Below, piece by piece: positions 9,250 to 18,702 of a DNA stretch of 64,000 nt. Source of the stretch: Nitrospirota bacterium. Its GTDB lineage: Bacteria > Nitrospirota > Nitrospiria > Nitrospirales > UBA8639. The DNA is taken from NCBI GenBank assembly GCA_011088105.1, contig JAALKI010000002.1, forward strand, positions 1-64,000, read 5' to 3'. How positions within the stretch are numbered: the first letter of the stretch is position 1; every line of letters starts with the position of its first letter. Both the position numbers and the translations under genes were made by a program. Below the pieces are notes generated by a model. The model was not told the DNA's origin, searched no databases, and worked only from the letters and a program-made list of their open reading frames with translations.

Positions 9250-9668
9250 TGGAGTGGACCTATAAGCCGGATTCTGTCCTGCTTAGCGTTCCCACTAAGC
9301 AGGGGTGATCATTTCTCTGGGACTCGAGTTACCTCAAGCCTCAAGCAACCTACCCGAGAACTTTAGCCGGGCTAGCTTTTCTCGAAGAGTGTTCCCTTCG
9401 GTATGTCCTCCTATTTGGTTTTGCTCCGGGTGATGCTTACCCTGCCACCCATGTCACCATAGGCGCGGTGGGCTCTTACCCCACCTTTTCACCCTTACCG
9501 AACGAGACAGGACGAATGGCTCGTGAAGCTCGCTGGCGGTATGTTTTCTGTGGCGCTGATGTCGGATCACTCCGCCTGGGTGTTACCCAGCACCCTGCCC
9601 TTTGGAGTCCGGACTTTCCTCTTATCAAGCATCATGATGCTTGATAAGCGACCACCCGGTCCACTCCG
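9250..9668 (-). ncRNA. rnpB: RNase P RNA (bacterial type A)
   Basis: The catalytic RNA that matures tRNA 5' ends. On the minus strand the 5' end reads GGAGTGGACCGGGTGGTCGC and the 3' end holds ACAGAATCCGGCTTATAGG, with the terminal strands able to pair. The conserved core elements GGAAAGTCCGGACTCC and GGTAAGGGTGAAAAGGTGGG are also present. Length near 420 nt fits. The ends are given to within a few bases. It is preceded by a good promoter and by the zinc-ribbon protein gene. Confidence 0.95.
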
Positions 9669-9683
9669 TTGCGCCAAGCATTC

Positions 9684-9712
9684 AGCATAGTCTTCATAAC
9701 CATGATATGCAA
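9684..9712 (-). promoter_or_regulatory. Sigma-70-type promoter of rnpB
   Basis: On the minus strand TTGCAT (9707-9712) and TATGCT (9684-9689) are separated by 17 bp. This places the start close to the predicted RNase P RNA 5' end. Confidence 0.65.
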
Positions 9713-9738
9713 ACAATCAGAAACGACAGTCTCTCAAG

Positions 9739-10503
9739 TTACACTTCTTCGCCAGCTTCATCGGGTAGAATCGATCCAGTTTGCTTAGCATCTTCGATGG
9801 CTTGCTCCGAATAAAGTATTCTTTGACAATATGGACAATTCTGTAACTCTTCCGACCGCCTGACTTCAGCTCCCAATTGTGGGGGCAGTTGCAAGCGGCA
9901 TCCACCACACGCTTCATCCTGCATAGATGCCACCACCACGATGTTCCGAGCGGACTTCAAGGTGGTATACCTGTGATAGAGTGTTTTATCCATAAGCGCG
10001 ACAAAGTGCTTCTGTTGATCCTCTTGTTGCGCAAGTTCGGACTTCAACGAATCCACACGCGATTCCAGCAAGGCTTTTTCTTGGGCGTAGGCTTGCGCAG
10101 CATCTTTAACGACCTGCGCTAATTGTTCTTGTTCTTTTTGTGCCTCTTCATCTCGCACCATGACTCGGAGCACTCGCTCCTCCAACCCATCTTTTTTCTT
10201 GTTTGCCAATTCAATTTCAAAAAGGTGCGCTTGGTATTCTTTGTTGGTTTTCAAATCAGACAACCGCGCCCGCATTTTTTGGATATGAGCTTCATGAGCC
10301 GATAAATCTTCCTCGCTACTGCGTCGTTCGGCTGCAATCGAAACCAGAGACGCACCAACTTCCTCCAGGCGACGCGTGGCATCCAACAGCGGAGTTTGGG
10401 CGGCAGTGATTTGCTGGGGAATAATGGATTGTTGTCGCTGAGTATCGTGAATTTTGAGGTCAAGCTCCTGGAGTTCAACCAGAAGAAGAAGTTGGGAGTT
10501 CAA
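9739..10503 (-). CDS. Coiled-coil protein with C-terminal C4 zinc ribbon
   Basis: A 254-residue protein. About 170 residues form a long antiparallel coiled coil rich in Glu, Gln, Lys and Leu. The C-terminus has a zinc ribbon with CGGC and CPYC pairs (EACGGCRLQLPPQ and NCPYCQRILY). This matches the CT398/HP0958-type family, which in some bacteria affects flagellar sigma-54 or RNA handling; no role can be fixed here. It lies just upstream of rnpB on the same strand, an arrangement frequent for this family. Confidence 0.85.
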   Translation of the reverse strand: MNSQLLLLVELQELDLKIHDTQRQQSIIPQQITAAQTPLLDATRRLEEVGASLVSIAAERRSSEEDLSAHEAHIQKMRARLSDLKTNKEYQAHLFEIELANKKKDGLEERVLRVMVRDEEAQKEQEQLAQVVKDAAQAYAQEKALLESRVDSLKSELAQQEDQQKHFVALMDKTLYHRYTTLKSARNIVVVASMQDEACGGCRLQLPPQLGAEVRRSEELQNCPYCQRILYSEQAIEDAKQTGSILPDEAGEEV

Positions 10504-10819
10504 GGATACCTCTCAAGACCATCCACCGTCATACATCGATGATCAAACACCATCTGCATCGTTTCCATTTCAACACGAGAGGGAATATTATGCACGTAGG
10601 CTGCTGCCATGCATTACGAGGAACAACACGTAAGGGTAAATGCACCAAGCGATCACCTTAGCACAAAAACTATATCAGGACAAGAAAAGGGTTACGGTTG
10701 CATCCCTCACCTCTTGCCGACACCAACTAAGGAAATGGGGGGGCCTGGAAGGTTCCACAATCACCAACACGCTCAGGGGCAGGGAGACAGCAGACAGCGT
10801 CCTCCGTAGACCAGATTTA
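10504..10819. other. Intergenic region, no confident gene
   Basis: It lies between the zinc-ribbon gene and a small membrane protein gene. A 95-codon plus-strand frame from 10640 begins MHQAITLAQKLYQDKKRVTV and would run to 10927, across the end of the convergent membrane gene. It has only a weak ribosome binding site and its C-terminal third is antisense to that gene, so it was not called. Confidence 0.4.
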
Positions 10820-11278
10820 TCAAGACTTATGGCCTGTTGGCTTCTCAAACTGCTTAAGTCGCTGATCTGCCGAATTGCTCATTCGACTTCCCACGATGCC
10901 ACCGATGAAGAAAAGGACCAATGCTAATGGGATCACTTTCGGGTACTCTACCAGAAGCATGTGAAGCCCCTCCCAAACTTCTGGCTTCTCCACCCAGTGT
11001 TGAAGATCTGTTAATAGTTCTGAATTCGTAACCCAGCTCTTGGGAATCTCCCTTAAGCCAGCCGCCATCGTGCCATACAGCGAATAGGAACGCCACGTCC
11101 CATGATGGAGCCAGAAGAAGACCTGATACAAAAGAACAAGTGGCCCTGAAACCATCAGGCAAATCCCTAGTACTTTGAGCAATCGATAGAAAATGCCTAG
11201 GAATGCCCAAACAATTCTTGCCAGTATGAGTTTTACCACCTCGAGCATGTTAACGTTTTGACGGGAGAAGCATGACAC
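10820..11278 (-). CDS. Small membrane protein of unknown function
   Basis: A 152-residue protein with a long hydrophobic N-terminal region (about residues 17-57, two spans), a soluble loop of about 60 residues containing WVEKPEVWEGLHMLL, and a third span IPLALVLFFIGGIVG before a basic tail. No family was recognised. Start at 11278 has a GAAGG a few bases upstream; Met11 at 11248 is an alternative without one. It is divergent from the ThyX-like gene. Confidence 0.7.
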   Translation of the reverse strand: MSCFSRQNVNMLEVVKLILARIVWAFLGIFYRLLKVLGICLMVSGPLVLLYQVFFWLHHGTWRSYSLYGTMAAGLREIPKSWVTNSELLTDLQHWVEKPEVWEGLHMLLVEYPKVIPLALVLFFIGGIVGSRMSNSADQRLKQFEKPTGHKS

Positions 11279-11493
11279 CTTCGTTTTTCAATTCACTTCC
11301 CCTGTTTTTTAATGTAAGAACTACAACATATCCAATGGTAAGATTGCCTTTATATAGTATGCGAACTCATTCCTGAGGTCAAGATCACGAATAGTCCACG
11401 CTAGGAGGGTGTCGTTCTAGGCTTGAGATCGAATCTCACCGAGATTATAGTAGCGGGCAAGATGAAGAATGTGACGCTCTCGTTTCCAGACAC

Positions 11494-13014
11494 ATGGCAG
11501 CCACGCACACCCAAAACCTGATGACCACTCCCTCATCACAAAGCCGCCGAGTCATTGCCTTGGCCCCCATGCCGCCTGAGAAGTCGGCCTATGCCTTGGC
11601 TCGCTATAGCCGGTCGCCGGACTCTATAGAAAAAAGCTTGGAGTGGGTTCATGCCCATTCCTCAGAGAAGTTTTGGGAACAGTTTTACTTTGCGTATGGC
11701 CACGGATCTATCGCTGACCTTGGTCATGTCACGATCTGCTTTGAGAATATTTCCGAGCTCGCCGCCATTCGCTTGGAGGACGAACCTTTATGGGATGGGC
11801 AAGCCAAATCAACGCGCTATCAAAACTTTGCAGTGGCTGGATGTGTCGTACCAGAGGCGATTCAAGACACCGAAGCAGAAGGCATCTATCGAGGCATTCT
11901 GGGAAGCCTGTACAACGTCTATCAGCTCCTTCATGACCCGCTCAAGCAATTCCTCACTGAACAAGCCCCTTGTCCAGAAGACATGAAGCAGGCTGACTAT
12001 GAAAGAACGATTGCCGCACGCACGTTTGATGTCACACGCTATTTATTGCCCCTCTCCGCGAAGACAAACGTAGGACAAGTGGTAAGTATCCGGACATTGG
12101 AGAAACAGATGACCCGACTGCTCTCTTCACCACTTCCCGAATTAGAGAAGATTGGAGAAGAACTCAAGGACGCCTGTCGACTGCCTCCCCTCTCGATATG
12201 GGCTGATTTGGAAGGGAAAAGCACGGACTCACCCGAGCCTTTGGCTCCAACGCTGGCACGACATGCAGCATCCAATCATTATCAGGCTGACACGTATAAA
12301 AATTTGCATCGATTTGCAAGTGACCGGATTAAAGCGGCTGGCTTAGACCAACCAACAGCTTGGGATGTTCATAATCAACCGGTCGATTTATTAGAACCAC
12401 ATCACCCCTTAGACGAACTTGTCACCACGTTGCTCTATCGGGTCAGTCACACCCCTTACCGCACCCTTTTGCAATTGGTTCAGGATTGGTCGGAAAAAGA
12501 AAAACAAGAAACGGTCGAAGTCGCATTAAAAAAGCGAGGGCCGTATGATGAACTCTTGAAAGAATTTCGATGTGGTCAGGCCTTTCTCTTTGATATCCTA
12601 ATGGATATTGGGAGTTGGCGAGACTTGCATCGACATCGCCGATGCCATCAGATTCAACAAAACTTTACCACTATGCATGGGTTTGATGTCCCTTCTGTCC
12701 TCAAAGACGCCGGGTTGGACGGGGATTATCGAGCTGCCCTGGAAGCTGTCACGCAAGATATCATACAGTTACGAAAGACTAACCAGGAAGCGGCGTTATA
12801 TGCAATCCCGTTTGGGTTCCGGGTACGATGCGTATTCAAAATGGATTTTGCAGAGGCTGAATACATTTCCCACTTGCGTTCCGGCGTCAAAGGCCATTGG
12901 TCCTACCGACGCGTGGCTTGGCTCATGAAGGAAAGAATTACCGAACAATATCCGTACTTGGGCAGCCTCATCCACGCCACACCTCCTGACGTTGAAGATA
13001 CGCTGACTCGATAG
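11494..13014 (+). CDS. Double-domain ThyX-like FAD-dependent thymidylate synthase
   Basis: A 506-residue protein, twice the usual ThyX length. The N-terminal half has HGSIADLGH (His70) and an STRYQNF element (residues 106-112) but not the RHR of the ThyX motif. The C-terminal half has the complementary element LHRHRRCHQ (residues 378-386). Canonical ThyX carries both parts in one motif, RHRxxSxNExSxRY, and methylates dUMP using methylene-tetrahydrofolate and FADH2. Here the duplication seems to have split the motif between halves. Whether it still makes dTMP is unknown. Met10 (11521) is an alternative start. A TPR gene follows 14 bp on. Confidence 0.78.
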   Translation: MAATHTQNLMTTPSSQSRRVIALAPMPPEKSAYALARYSRSPDSIEKSLEWVHAHSSEKFWEQFYFAYGHGSIADLGHVTICFENISELAAIRLEDEPLWDGQAKSTRYQNFAVAGCVVPEAIQDTEAEGIYRGILGSLYNVYQLLHDPLKQFLTEQAPCPEDMKQADYERTIAARTFDVTRYLLPLSAKTNVGQVVSIRTLEKQMTRLLSSPLPELEKIGEELKDACRLPPLSIWADLEGKSTDSPEPLAPTLARHAASNHYQADTYKNLHRFASDRIKAAGLDQPTAWDVHNQPVDLLEPHHPLDELVTTLLYRVSHTPYRTLLQLVQDWSEKEKQETVEVALKKRGPYDELLKEFRCGQAFLFDILMDIGSWRDLHRHRRCHQIQQNFTTMHGFDVPSVLKDAGLDGDYRAALEAVTQDIIQLRKTNQEAALYAIPFGFRVRCVFKMDFAEAEYISHLRSGVKGHWSYRRVAWLMKERITEQYPYLGSLIHATPPDVEDTLTR

Positions 13015-13028
13015 GAATATCACTCTAT

Positions 13029-14060
13029 ATGAACACCATAGACTTTACTGAGCAAATCACCAACGCGATCGTCCAAGGGGAATGGACCACAGCATTCGAT
13101 TGCGCCACGCAATGGAGCGAGCAACCAACCCCTTCACCATGTGCATTTTTTACGCTGAACGTTGTGCATTTATTACGCGGGGAATTTGGGCTTGCCTGGC
13201 AGATGCATGCAAAATCCCTCGAGACGCTCGAGGACATTGAATTAGTCCGAGCGTGGGTGACCCAGATACAAACCGACCATTCACAGGCAGGGACTGTACA
13301 GTTAGTCGCCGGTCTATTTTTGGCACAATCCGGACAGTCGGAAAACTCTCTTGGCTGTTATCAAGAAGCGATCCGTCTTTCTCCAGACTTGCCATATGCG
13401 CACTTTTTCCTCGCACAGATTTTTCAACGCATGGGGCGCACGGACCAGGCCATTAAAGCTTATCGACAAGCTGTAAAACTGGATTCATCATATATCGCGG
13501 CACGGTTAAACTTAGGGGTCGCTTACCAAGAACACGGGCAATTGGAAATGGCGATTCCGCAATATCGAGAAATTCTGAGGCTTCGACCGGACGAGGCGAT
13601 CGGCCATACCAATTTGGCCTGTGCATTAGCCGAGCAAGGAAAGATCGAAGCCGCCATTCTTGAGTATAAAGAAGCCCTTCGCCTCAGCCCTGACGATGAA
13701 GAAGTTCGATTTGCGCTCGGGAGTTTGTACGAAACCAAAGGACGACCAGACATGGCCATCAGAGAATATCGAGAATCCTTACGGCTCAATCCGCAGTTTG
13801 CCCCAGCGGCAACGGCGGTGGGATGGCTCTGTTTTGAAAAGAGACAATTCGAAGAAGCGTTGGATTCATTTAGTGTGGCATTGAAAGTGAATCCGAAAGA
13901 TGCCGACGCTACATTTGGAGTTGGACGCGTGTATGACGAAAAGGGAAAGCCCGCCATGGCGGCTGAGCATTATCATCATGCGTTGCAATTGGAAAAGGAC
14001 CCACACAAAAAAACAGCCTTAATGAACTTTATCGACAAGGCCGGAGGCTATCAGACCTAA
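13029..14060 (+). CDS. TPR-repeat protein
   Basis: A 343-residue soluble protein with about seven consecutive tetratricopeptide repeats from residue 100 onward, seen as repeating A-xxx-Y-(R/K)-x-A-(L/V)-(R/K)-L-x-P units such as AIKAYRQAVKLDSSYIAARL. No signal peptide. TPR arrays bind partner proteins; the partner is unknown. It follows the ThyX-like gene closely, so co-transcription is likely. Confidence 0.88.
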   Translation: MNTIDFTEQITNAIVQGEWTTAFDCATQWSEQPTPSPCAFFTLNVVHLLRGEFGLAWQMHAKSLETLEDIELVRAWVTQIQTDHSQAGTVQLVAGLFLAQSGQSENSLGCYQEAIRLSPDLPYAHFFLAQIFQRMGRTDQAIKAYRQAVKLDSSYIAARLNLGVAYQEHGQLEMAIPQYREILRLRPDEAIGHTNLACALAEQGKIEAAILEYKEALRLSPDDEEVRFALGSLYETKGRPDMAIREYRESLRLNPQFAPAATAVGWLCFEKRQFEEALDSFSVALKVNPKDADATFGVGRVYDEKGKPAMAAEHYHHALQLEKDPHKKTALMNFIDKAGGYQT

Positions 14061-14079
14061 TGCCTCTGTGGGTCAGCCG

Positions 14080-14349
14080 CTATAATTCCTGAAGCGCGTG
14101 CTGAAGCCACTCTGCCTGTTTTTCGAGATCTCCCACCTTAGAGAGTTCAGCCTGAATCTGGTCCGTGAGATAGGAAGAATAACCCACCTTGTCTAGAAAC
14201 AGAGAAAGGACATGGGCAGCGCTCACACCTTGCTGATTGGTCAATTCTTCAAACGTTTCATCACTGATTGGGACAAAACAACTCCCAATATGTAAAATGG
14301 TTTTGTAATAACTGCCTTCGCCGCGCTTTTCAAACCTCAACCCTTCCAC
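14080..14349 (-). CDS. Hypothetical protein, about 89 residues
   Basis: A short acidic soluble protein with no recognised family. GTG at 14349 was chosen because GAGG lies 5 nt upstream; a TTG at 14370 would add seven residues but has no ribosome binding site. It sits between two plus-strand genes and converges on the TPR gene. Composition (ETFEELTNQQGVSAAHVLSL) looks coding. Confidence 0.6.
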   Translation of the reverse strand: MEGLRFEKRGEGSYYKTILHIGSCFVPISDETFEELTNQQGVSAAHVLSLFLDKVGYSSYLTDQIQAELSKVGDLEKQAEWLQHALQEL

Positions 14350-14559
14350 AGTGACCTCTTTCCTTCTCAAACAACGTTGAATACAAGCCAGAATATTCTA
14401 AGCAAACCTGAATGACAAGACAAGTGATAAGCAAGAGATACACCTGTAAGATTCTTGACGGAGAACCGGACTTGATGATAGCGTAAAAATCTTTCGTTCA
14501 TTTGTTTGACATGAACGGCCCCCCGGTTTTTATCAACCACGTAGAAGGAGTTATCAGAC

Positions 14560-15705
14560 ATGTTGAAACGATATCTCTTGGCCCCTGGCCCGACCCAGGT
14601 GCCACCAGAGGTTCTTTTAGCTATGGCAACGCCCATTATTCACCATCGGGCACCAGAATTTGCTGAACTGTTTGGTGAAGTACGTAAGGATTTACAATGG
14701 GTGTTTCAGACCAACAATGATGTGTTGATGTTGGCATCCTCTGGAACCGGTGCCATGGAAGGGTCCGTCGCGAATTTTTTATCTCCTGGGGATAAAGCCC
14801 TGTGTGTCAATGGAGGAAAATTCGGTGAACGATGGGGGAAGATTTGCCAAGCGTTTGGCGTCCAGCCGATTGAAATCCCTGTCGAGTGGGGCCATTCCGT
14901 TGATCCTCAACAGGTTGCTGACGCCCTTAAAAAAGATCCATCCATTAAGGCAGTCTACGTGCAAGCCAGTGAGACGTCTACAGGGGCAGCTCATGACATT
15001 AAGGCGCTTGCCGATATTGTAAAACCCTACGAAGGGACCATACTCGTTGTCGATGCTATTACAGCTCTGGGTGTATTCGATATTCCTACTGATGCGTGGG
15101 GACTAGATATCGTGGTCGCCGGATCTCAAAAAGCCTTTATGCTTCCCCCCGGGTTGGCATTTGTAAGCGTGAGCCAGAAGGCATGGGGGCTCGCCGAAAA
15201 ATCAAAAAATGGAGCCTTTTACTTTAATTTCAAAAAAGAACGGGATTCCCAAAGAAAAAACCAAACCGCCTATACGCCCGCCGTCTCCATGATACTGGGA
15301 CTCAAGGAAGTCTTACGACTCATGAAAACCGAAGGCTTGCCTGGAATGTTTGCGCGGCAGGGCCAATTAGCTCATGCTCTTCGGTCAGCAGTGGAAGCCG
15401 CAGGGCTCTCGCTGTTCCCCAAGGGAAAGGCTAGTGATGCCTTAACCGTCATTGCGGCCCCTGACGGGATAGATGGACAGGCCGTGTACAAGAACCTCCG
15501 AGTTCAATATGGGATTACAGCTGCTGGCGGACAAGATCATTTAAAAGGAAAGATTTTCCGGCTCTCTCATATGGGGTATGTGGACACGTTTGATGTCATT
15601 ACCGCCATGGCTGCAGTGGAAATGGTATTAAAGGGACTGGGACATCCTATTCAGTTGGGCTCCGGCGTTGCCAAGGCTCAAGCATTACTCATGACACCCC
15701 AATAA
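14560..15705 (+). CDS. Class V aminotransferase, probable serine pathway enzyme
   Basis: A 381-residue PLP enzyme of the alanine-glyoxylate / serine-pyruvate aminotransferase group. It starts LLAPGPTQVPPEVLLAM and has SSGTGAMEG, the cofactor-binding aspartate VVDAITALG and the Schiff-base lysine in AGSQKAFMLPPGL. Serine-pathway use is inferred from serA 19 bp downstream: in several phyla this enzyme replaces SerC as phosphohydroxypyruvate aminotransferase. Both genes are likely one operon. Confidence 0.88.
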   Translation: MLKRYLLAPGPTQVPPEVLLAMATPIIHHRAPEFAELFGEVRKDLQWVFQTNNDVLMLASSGTGAMEGSVANFLSPGDKALCVNGGKFGERWGKICQAFGVQPIEIPVEWGHSVDPQQVADALKKDPSIKAVYVQASETSTGAAHDIKALADIVKPYEGTILVVDAITALGVFDIPTDAWGLDIVVAGSQKAFMLPPGLAFVSVSQKAWGLAEKSKNGAFYFNFKKERDSQRKNQTAYTPAVSMILGLKEVLRLMKTEGLPGMFARQGQLAHALRSAVEAAGLSLFPKGKASDALTVIAAPDGIDGQAVYKNLRVQYGITAAGGQDHLKGKIFRLSHMGYVDTFDVITAMAAVEMVLKGLGHPIQLGSGVAKAQALLMTPQ

Positions 15706-15724
15706 TGCTCATGGAGTTGAGGAC

Positions 15725-17317
15725 ATGAAAATTTTAGTGAGTGATAGTTTATCCAGTCGAGGTGTGGCTGTTCTTGAACAGGCTGGGTTTACGGCCGATG
15801 TTAAAACCAAACTGTCGAAAGAAGAACTGCTTCAGGAAATCCCTCACTATGACGGGTTGATCATTCGATCCGCCACCAAAGCGACGGCTGAGGTGATTGA
15901 GGCAGGAACACGCTTGAAGATTATTGGTCGAGCCGGAACCGGTCTTGATAATGTCAATACGGAAGCCGCGACCAAACGAGGAATTGTCGTAATGAATACG
16001 CCGGGTGGTAATACCACCACGACGGCTGAACACACGATGGCCATGATGGTGGCCATGAGCCGGAAAATTCCTCAAGCAACCGCATCCATGAAAGCCGGGA
16101 AGTGGGAAAAGAGCAAATTCATGGGCGTGGAGCTATACAATAAAGTCCTTGGTCTTGTCGGGCTGGGCCAAATCGGGTCATATGTGGCCAAATTGGCTCA
16201 GGGGTTTGCCATGAATGTCATTGGGTATGACCCATATTTATCCTCTGAGCGGGCTCATAAAATGGGCATTGAGGTAGTCGATCTCGACGAGTTGTATCAG
16301 CGAGCCGACATCATTTCCGTCCATACGCCGTTGACCAATGAAACTCGTGGCATCATCAATACCACCGCCTTTGCAAAAATGAAAGATGGCATCATGATTG
16401 TGAACTGCGCACGTGGTGGAATTATTCATGAAGAAGACCTGGCGCAGGCCTTACAAAGCGGCAAAGTCCAAGCGGCTGCATTCGACGTATTCGAAGAAGA
16501 GCCCATCAAACCTAATCATCCCCTCCTGTCCTTGGATAACTTTATTTGCTCTCCCCACATTGCTGCCTCAACAAGCGAAGCCCAGGAAAATGTGGCGGTG
16601 GCCATATCCGAGCAATTTGTCGATTATTTCAAGAAAGGCCTGGCACGGGGAGCCGTGAATATTCCTTCGGTGCCACCTGACGTTCTTCCACAATTACAAC
16701 CATATTTGTTGCTCGCGGAGCGAATGGGGTCGTTTCAAGCCCAGCAGATTGACGGTGGGCTGAATCAGGTGACCGTAGAATATTCTGGAGAAGTCGCCTC
16801 GCTTTCCGTTGAGCCTTTGACCATTGCAGTGCTCAAGGGTTTGCTCACGCCAGTCCTTGAAGATGAGGTTAATTTCGTGAATGCCCCCGTTGTGGCCAAA
16901 GAACGCGGCATTGAGGTGAAAGAAGTCAAAACCCATGATGCTGGGGATTTCACCAGCCTCATTCGCATTCGAGTCGATGGAGTAAATTTTAGCCACCAAG
17001 TTAGCGGCACACTCTTTCATAAAAAAGAGCCACGAATTGTCGAGAGTAATGCCTTTCAAGTCGAAGTTATTCCAGAGGGGCATTTACTCTTGGTCAACAA
17101 CGTCGACCGGCCAGGTGTTATTGGAACGGTTGGCCGAATTCTCGGCGACCATGCCATTAACATTGCTCAAATGCAATGCGCGCGTGCCCAACAGGGAAGT
17201 CATGCATTGTTGATCATTGCATTGGATGATGCATTACCATCCACAACCCTTAATGCCATCAGTCAGGAAGAAGGCATCCTCTCTGTCCGACTGGTGAATC
17301 TTCCCAAAGGATTCTAA
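15725..17317 (+). CDS. serA: D-3-phosphoglycerate dehydrogenase
   Basis: A 530-residue long-form SerA that oxidises 3-phosphoglycerate in the first step of serine synthesis. Visible are the substrate loop IIGRAGTGLDNVNTEAA, the NAD motif GLVGLGQIGSYVA, the arginine strand IMIVNCARGGIIHEE, the catalytic His in CSPHIAAST, an intervening domain, and a C-terminal ACT domain (LLVNNVDRPGVIGTVG) for serine feedback. The ribosome binding site is GAGTTGAGG upstream. It follows the aminotransferase and precedes hisZ by 11 bp. Confidence 0.96.
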   Translation: MKILVSDSLSSRGVAVLEQAGFTADVKTKLSKEELLQEIPHYDGLIIRSATKATAEVIEAGTRLKIIGRAGTGLDNVNTEAATKRGIVVMNTPGGNTTTTAEHTMAMMVAMSRKIPQATASMKAGKWEKSKFMGVELYNKVLGLVGLGQIGSYVAKLAQGFAMNVIGYDPYLSSERAHKMGIEVVDLDELYQRADIISVHTPLTNETRGIINTTAFAKMKDGIMIVNCARGGIIHEEDLAQALQSGKVQAAAFDVFEEEPIKPNHPLLSLDNFICSPHIAASTSEAQENVAVAISEQFVDYFKKGLARGAVNIPSVPPDVLPQLQPYLLLAERMGSFQAQQIDGGLNQVTVEYSGEVASLSVEPLTIAVLKGLLTPVLEDEVNFVNAPVVAKERGIEVKEVKTHDAGDFTSLIRIRVDGVNFSHQVSGTLFHKKEPRIVESNAFQVEVIPEGHLLLVNNVDRPGVIGTVGRILGDHAINIAQMQCARAQQGSHALLIIALDDALPSTTLNAISQEEGILSVRLVNLPKGF

Positions 17318-17328
17318 CCATTCCCGCT

Positions 17329-18702
17329 ATGCCACGCCGTCTTTCACGACAGATGGGTGGCCAGGGTTCTGCCACCGTGAATGCTGAACGTTCGCTGATT
17401 CCTATTGGAACAGCCACCCTCCTTCCAGATGCGGCTCATCGCATTCGGCACTTGGAACAGACCTTTTTCCATTGCATTGGCACGTGGGGCTATCGTGAAA
17501 TTATTCCGCCAACTTTTGAGTTTCTTGATGTCCTCTCCGCTGGATTGCCTGCAGATGCTTTAGAAAAATGCTTCAAGTTCGCCGATTGGACCACAGGACG
17601 GATTCTCGTCTTGCGCCCCGACGTCACAGCCCAAATGGCTCGAATCGTGGCAATGGGCATGGCTGGGCACGGCACTCCGCTTCGATTGTCATATCGCACG
17701 ACTGTCTTCCGCTATGAGCCAGAACATGCAGGCCGTGAACGCGAAATTTTTCAGGTGGGTGTTGAGCTTATCGGAGAAGATACGCCAGCATGCGATGCAG
17801 AAATTCTCACATTACTCATTGAATCTCTCAAAGCGTTGGGCCTGACGGATTTTACGGTTTCACTCGGCCACGTAGGATTTTACCAAGGCCTGTTAGCTCG
17901 ATCAGGACTGTCCGAATCTGGCCGGCAAGCCGCTGAACTGGCCGCAGCGGGGAAGGATATCCCCAAGTTAGAGCATGTACTTGCTAAAGAGCGGGTTCCA
18001 CGACACGAGGCACGGGTGATTCTCGAAACCCTTTGCCGATATGGGCGAAAAGAGATTTTGGGTTGGGGAAAATCCATCGCTGGACGAGATCGCTTCTTGA
18101 CTGGACCGATTGACCGTTTGTCTCAAGTCTATCATTTCCTCGAACAAGCAGGTGTGGCGGAACATCTCCTCATAGACCTTGGGGAATTTCGAGGGTTTCA
18201 ATATTACGACGGATTAGTATTCGATGTTTTTTCCGCCCACCTCGGCTCCGCCTTAGGTGGAGGAGGGCGCTACAATCATCTTATCGGACGTTTTGGACAC
18301 AATCTTCCTTCGACTGGCTTTGCATTAGATGTTGACCGAATTGTTAGTGCCTGTGACCGAATGCAGCCTTTCCCATCCAAGCCGGTCGCATCTATTCTGG
18401 TGGCCAGTCCACCCACACACTACAAAGCCGCCTATCAAATAGCTCAAGCCCTTCGGAACGAAGGCCGTCAAGTTTTCCAAGAAATCTATGATAAATCGTA
18501 TCGGTCAGCGAAGACCACGCTCCTGAAACAGGCCCTTCATGCAGGCGCAGCAACGCTCGTCGTCATGGGCGTTCCCCGAATAGCGGCCCATGAATGCCTG
18601 CTTGTCATCCCTGGAACCAATGGAGCCGCACCCAACGAACACCAGTGTGCTCTTGCAAACGTACCCTCTATCCTTTCTGGAAAACCCAATGGCGACCGCT
18701 GA
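17329..18702 (+). CDS. hisZ: ATP phosphoribosyltransferase regulatory subunit HisZ
   Basis: A 457-residue HisRS-like protein. It has the class II core (RPDVTAQMARIVA, YRTTVFRYE, GREREIFQVGVELIG and GGGRYNHL motifs) but lacks features needed for a tRNA charging role; such proteins regulate short-form HisG in histidine synthesis. The C-terminus keeps an anticodon-binding-like domain of about 90 residues, present in some HisZ. A HisG gene is not in the window. The end overlaps dnaB by 14 bp. A true HisRS is the alternative but the overall pattern favours HisZ. Confidence 0.85.
   Translation: MPRRLSRQMGGQGSATVNAERSLIPIGTATLLPDAAHRIRHLEQTFFHCIGTWGYREIIPPTFEFLDVLSAGLPADALEKCFKFADWTTGRILVLRPDVTAQMARIVAMGMAGHGTPLRLSYRTTVFRYEPEHAGREREIFQVGVELIGEDTPACDAEILTLLIESLKALGLTDFTVSLGHVGFYQGLLARSGLSESGRQAAELAAAGKDIPKLEHVLAKERVPRHEARVILETLCRYGRKEILGWGKSIAGRDRFLTGPIDRLSQVYHFLEQAGVAEHLLIDLGEFRGFQYYDGLVFDVFSAHLGSALGGGGRYNHLIGRFGHNLPSTGFALDVDRIVSACDRMQPFPSKPVASILVASPPTHYKAAYQIAQALRNEGRQVFQEIYDKSYRSAKTTLLKQALHAGAATLVVMGVPRIAAHECLLVIPGTNGAAPNEHQCALANVPSILSGKPNGDR

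Noticed and set aside
10640-10927. Plus-strand frame beginning MHQAITLAQKLYQDKK
   Set aside because: Weak ribosome binding site and its 3' third is antisense to the membrane protein gene; no family recognised.
14367-14636. Minus-strand frame of 89 codons
   Set aside because: Overlaps the start of the aminotransferase gene on the other strand and has no recognisable protein pattern.
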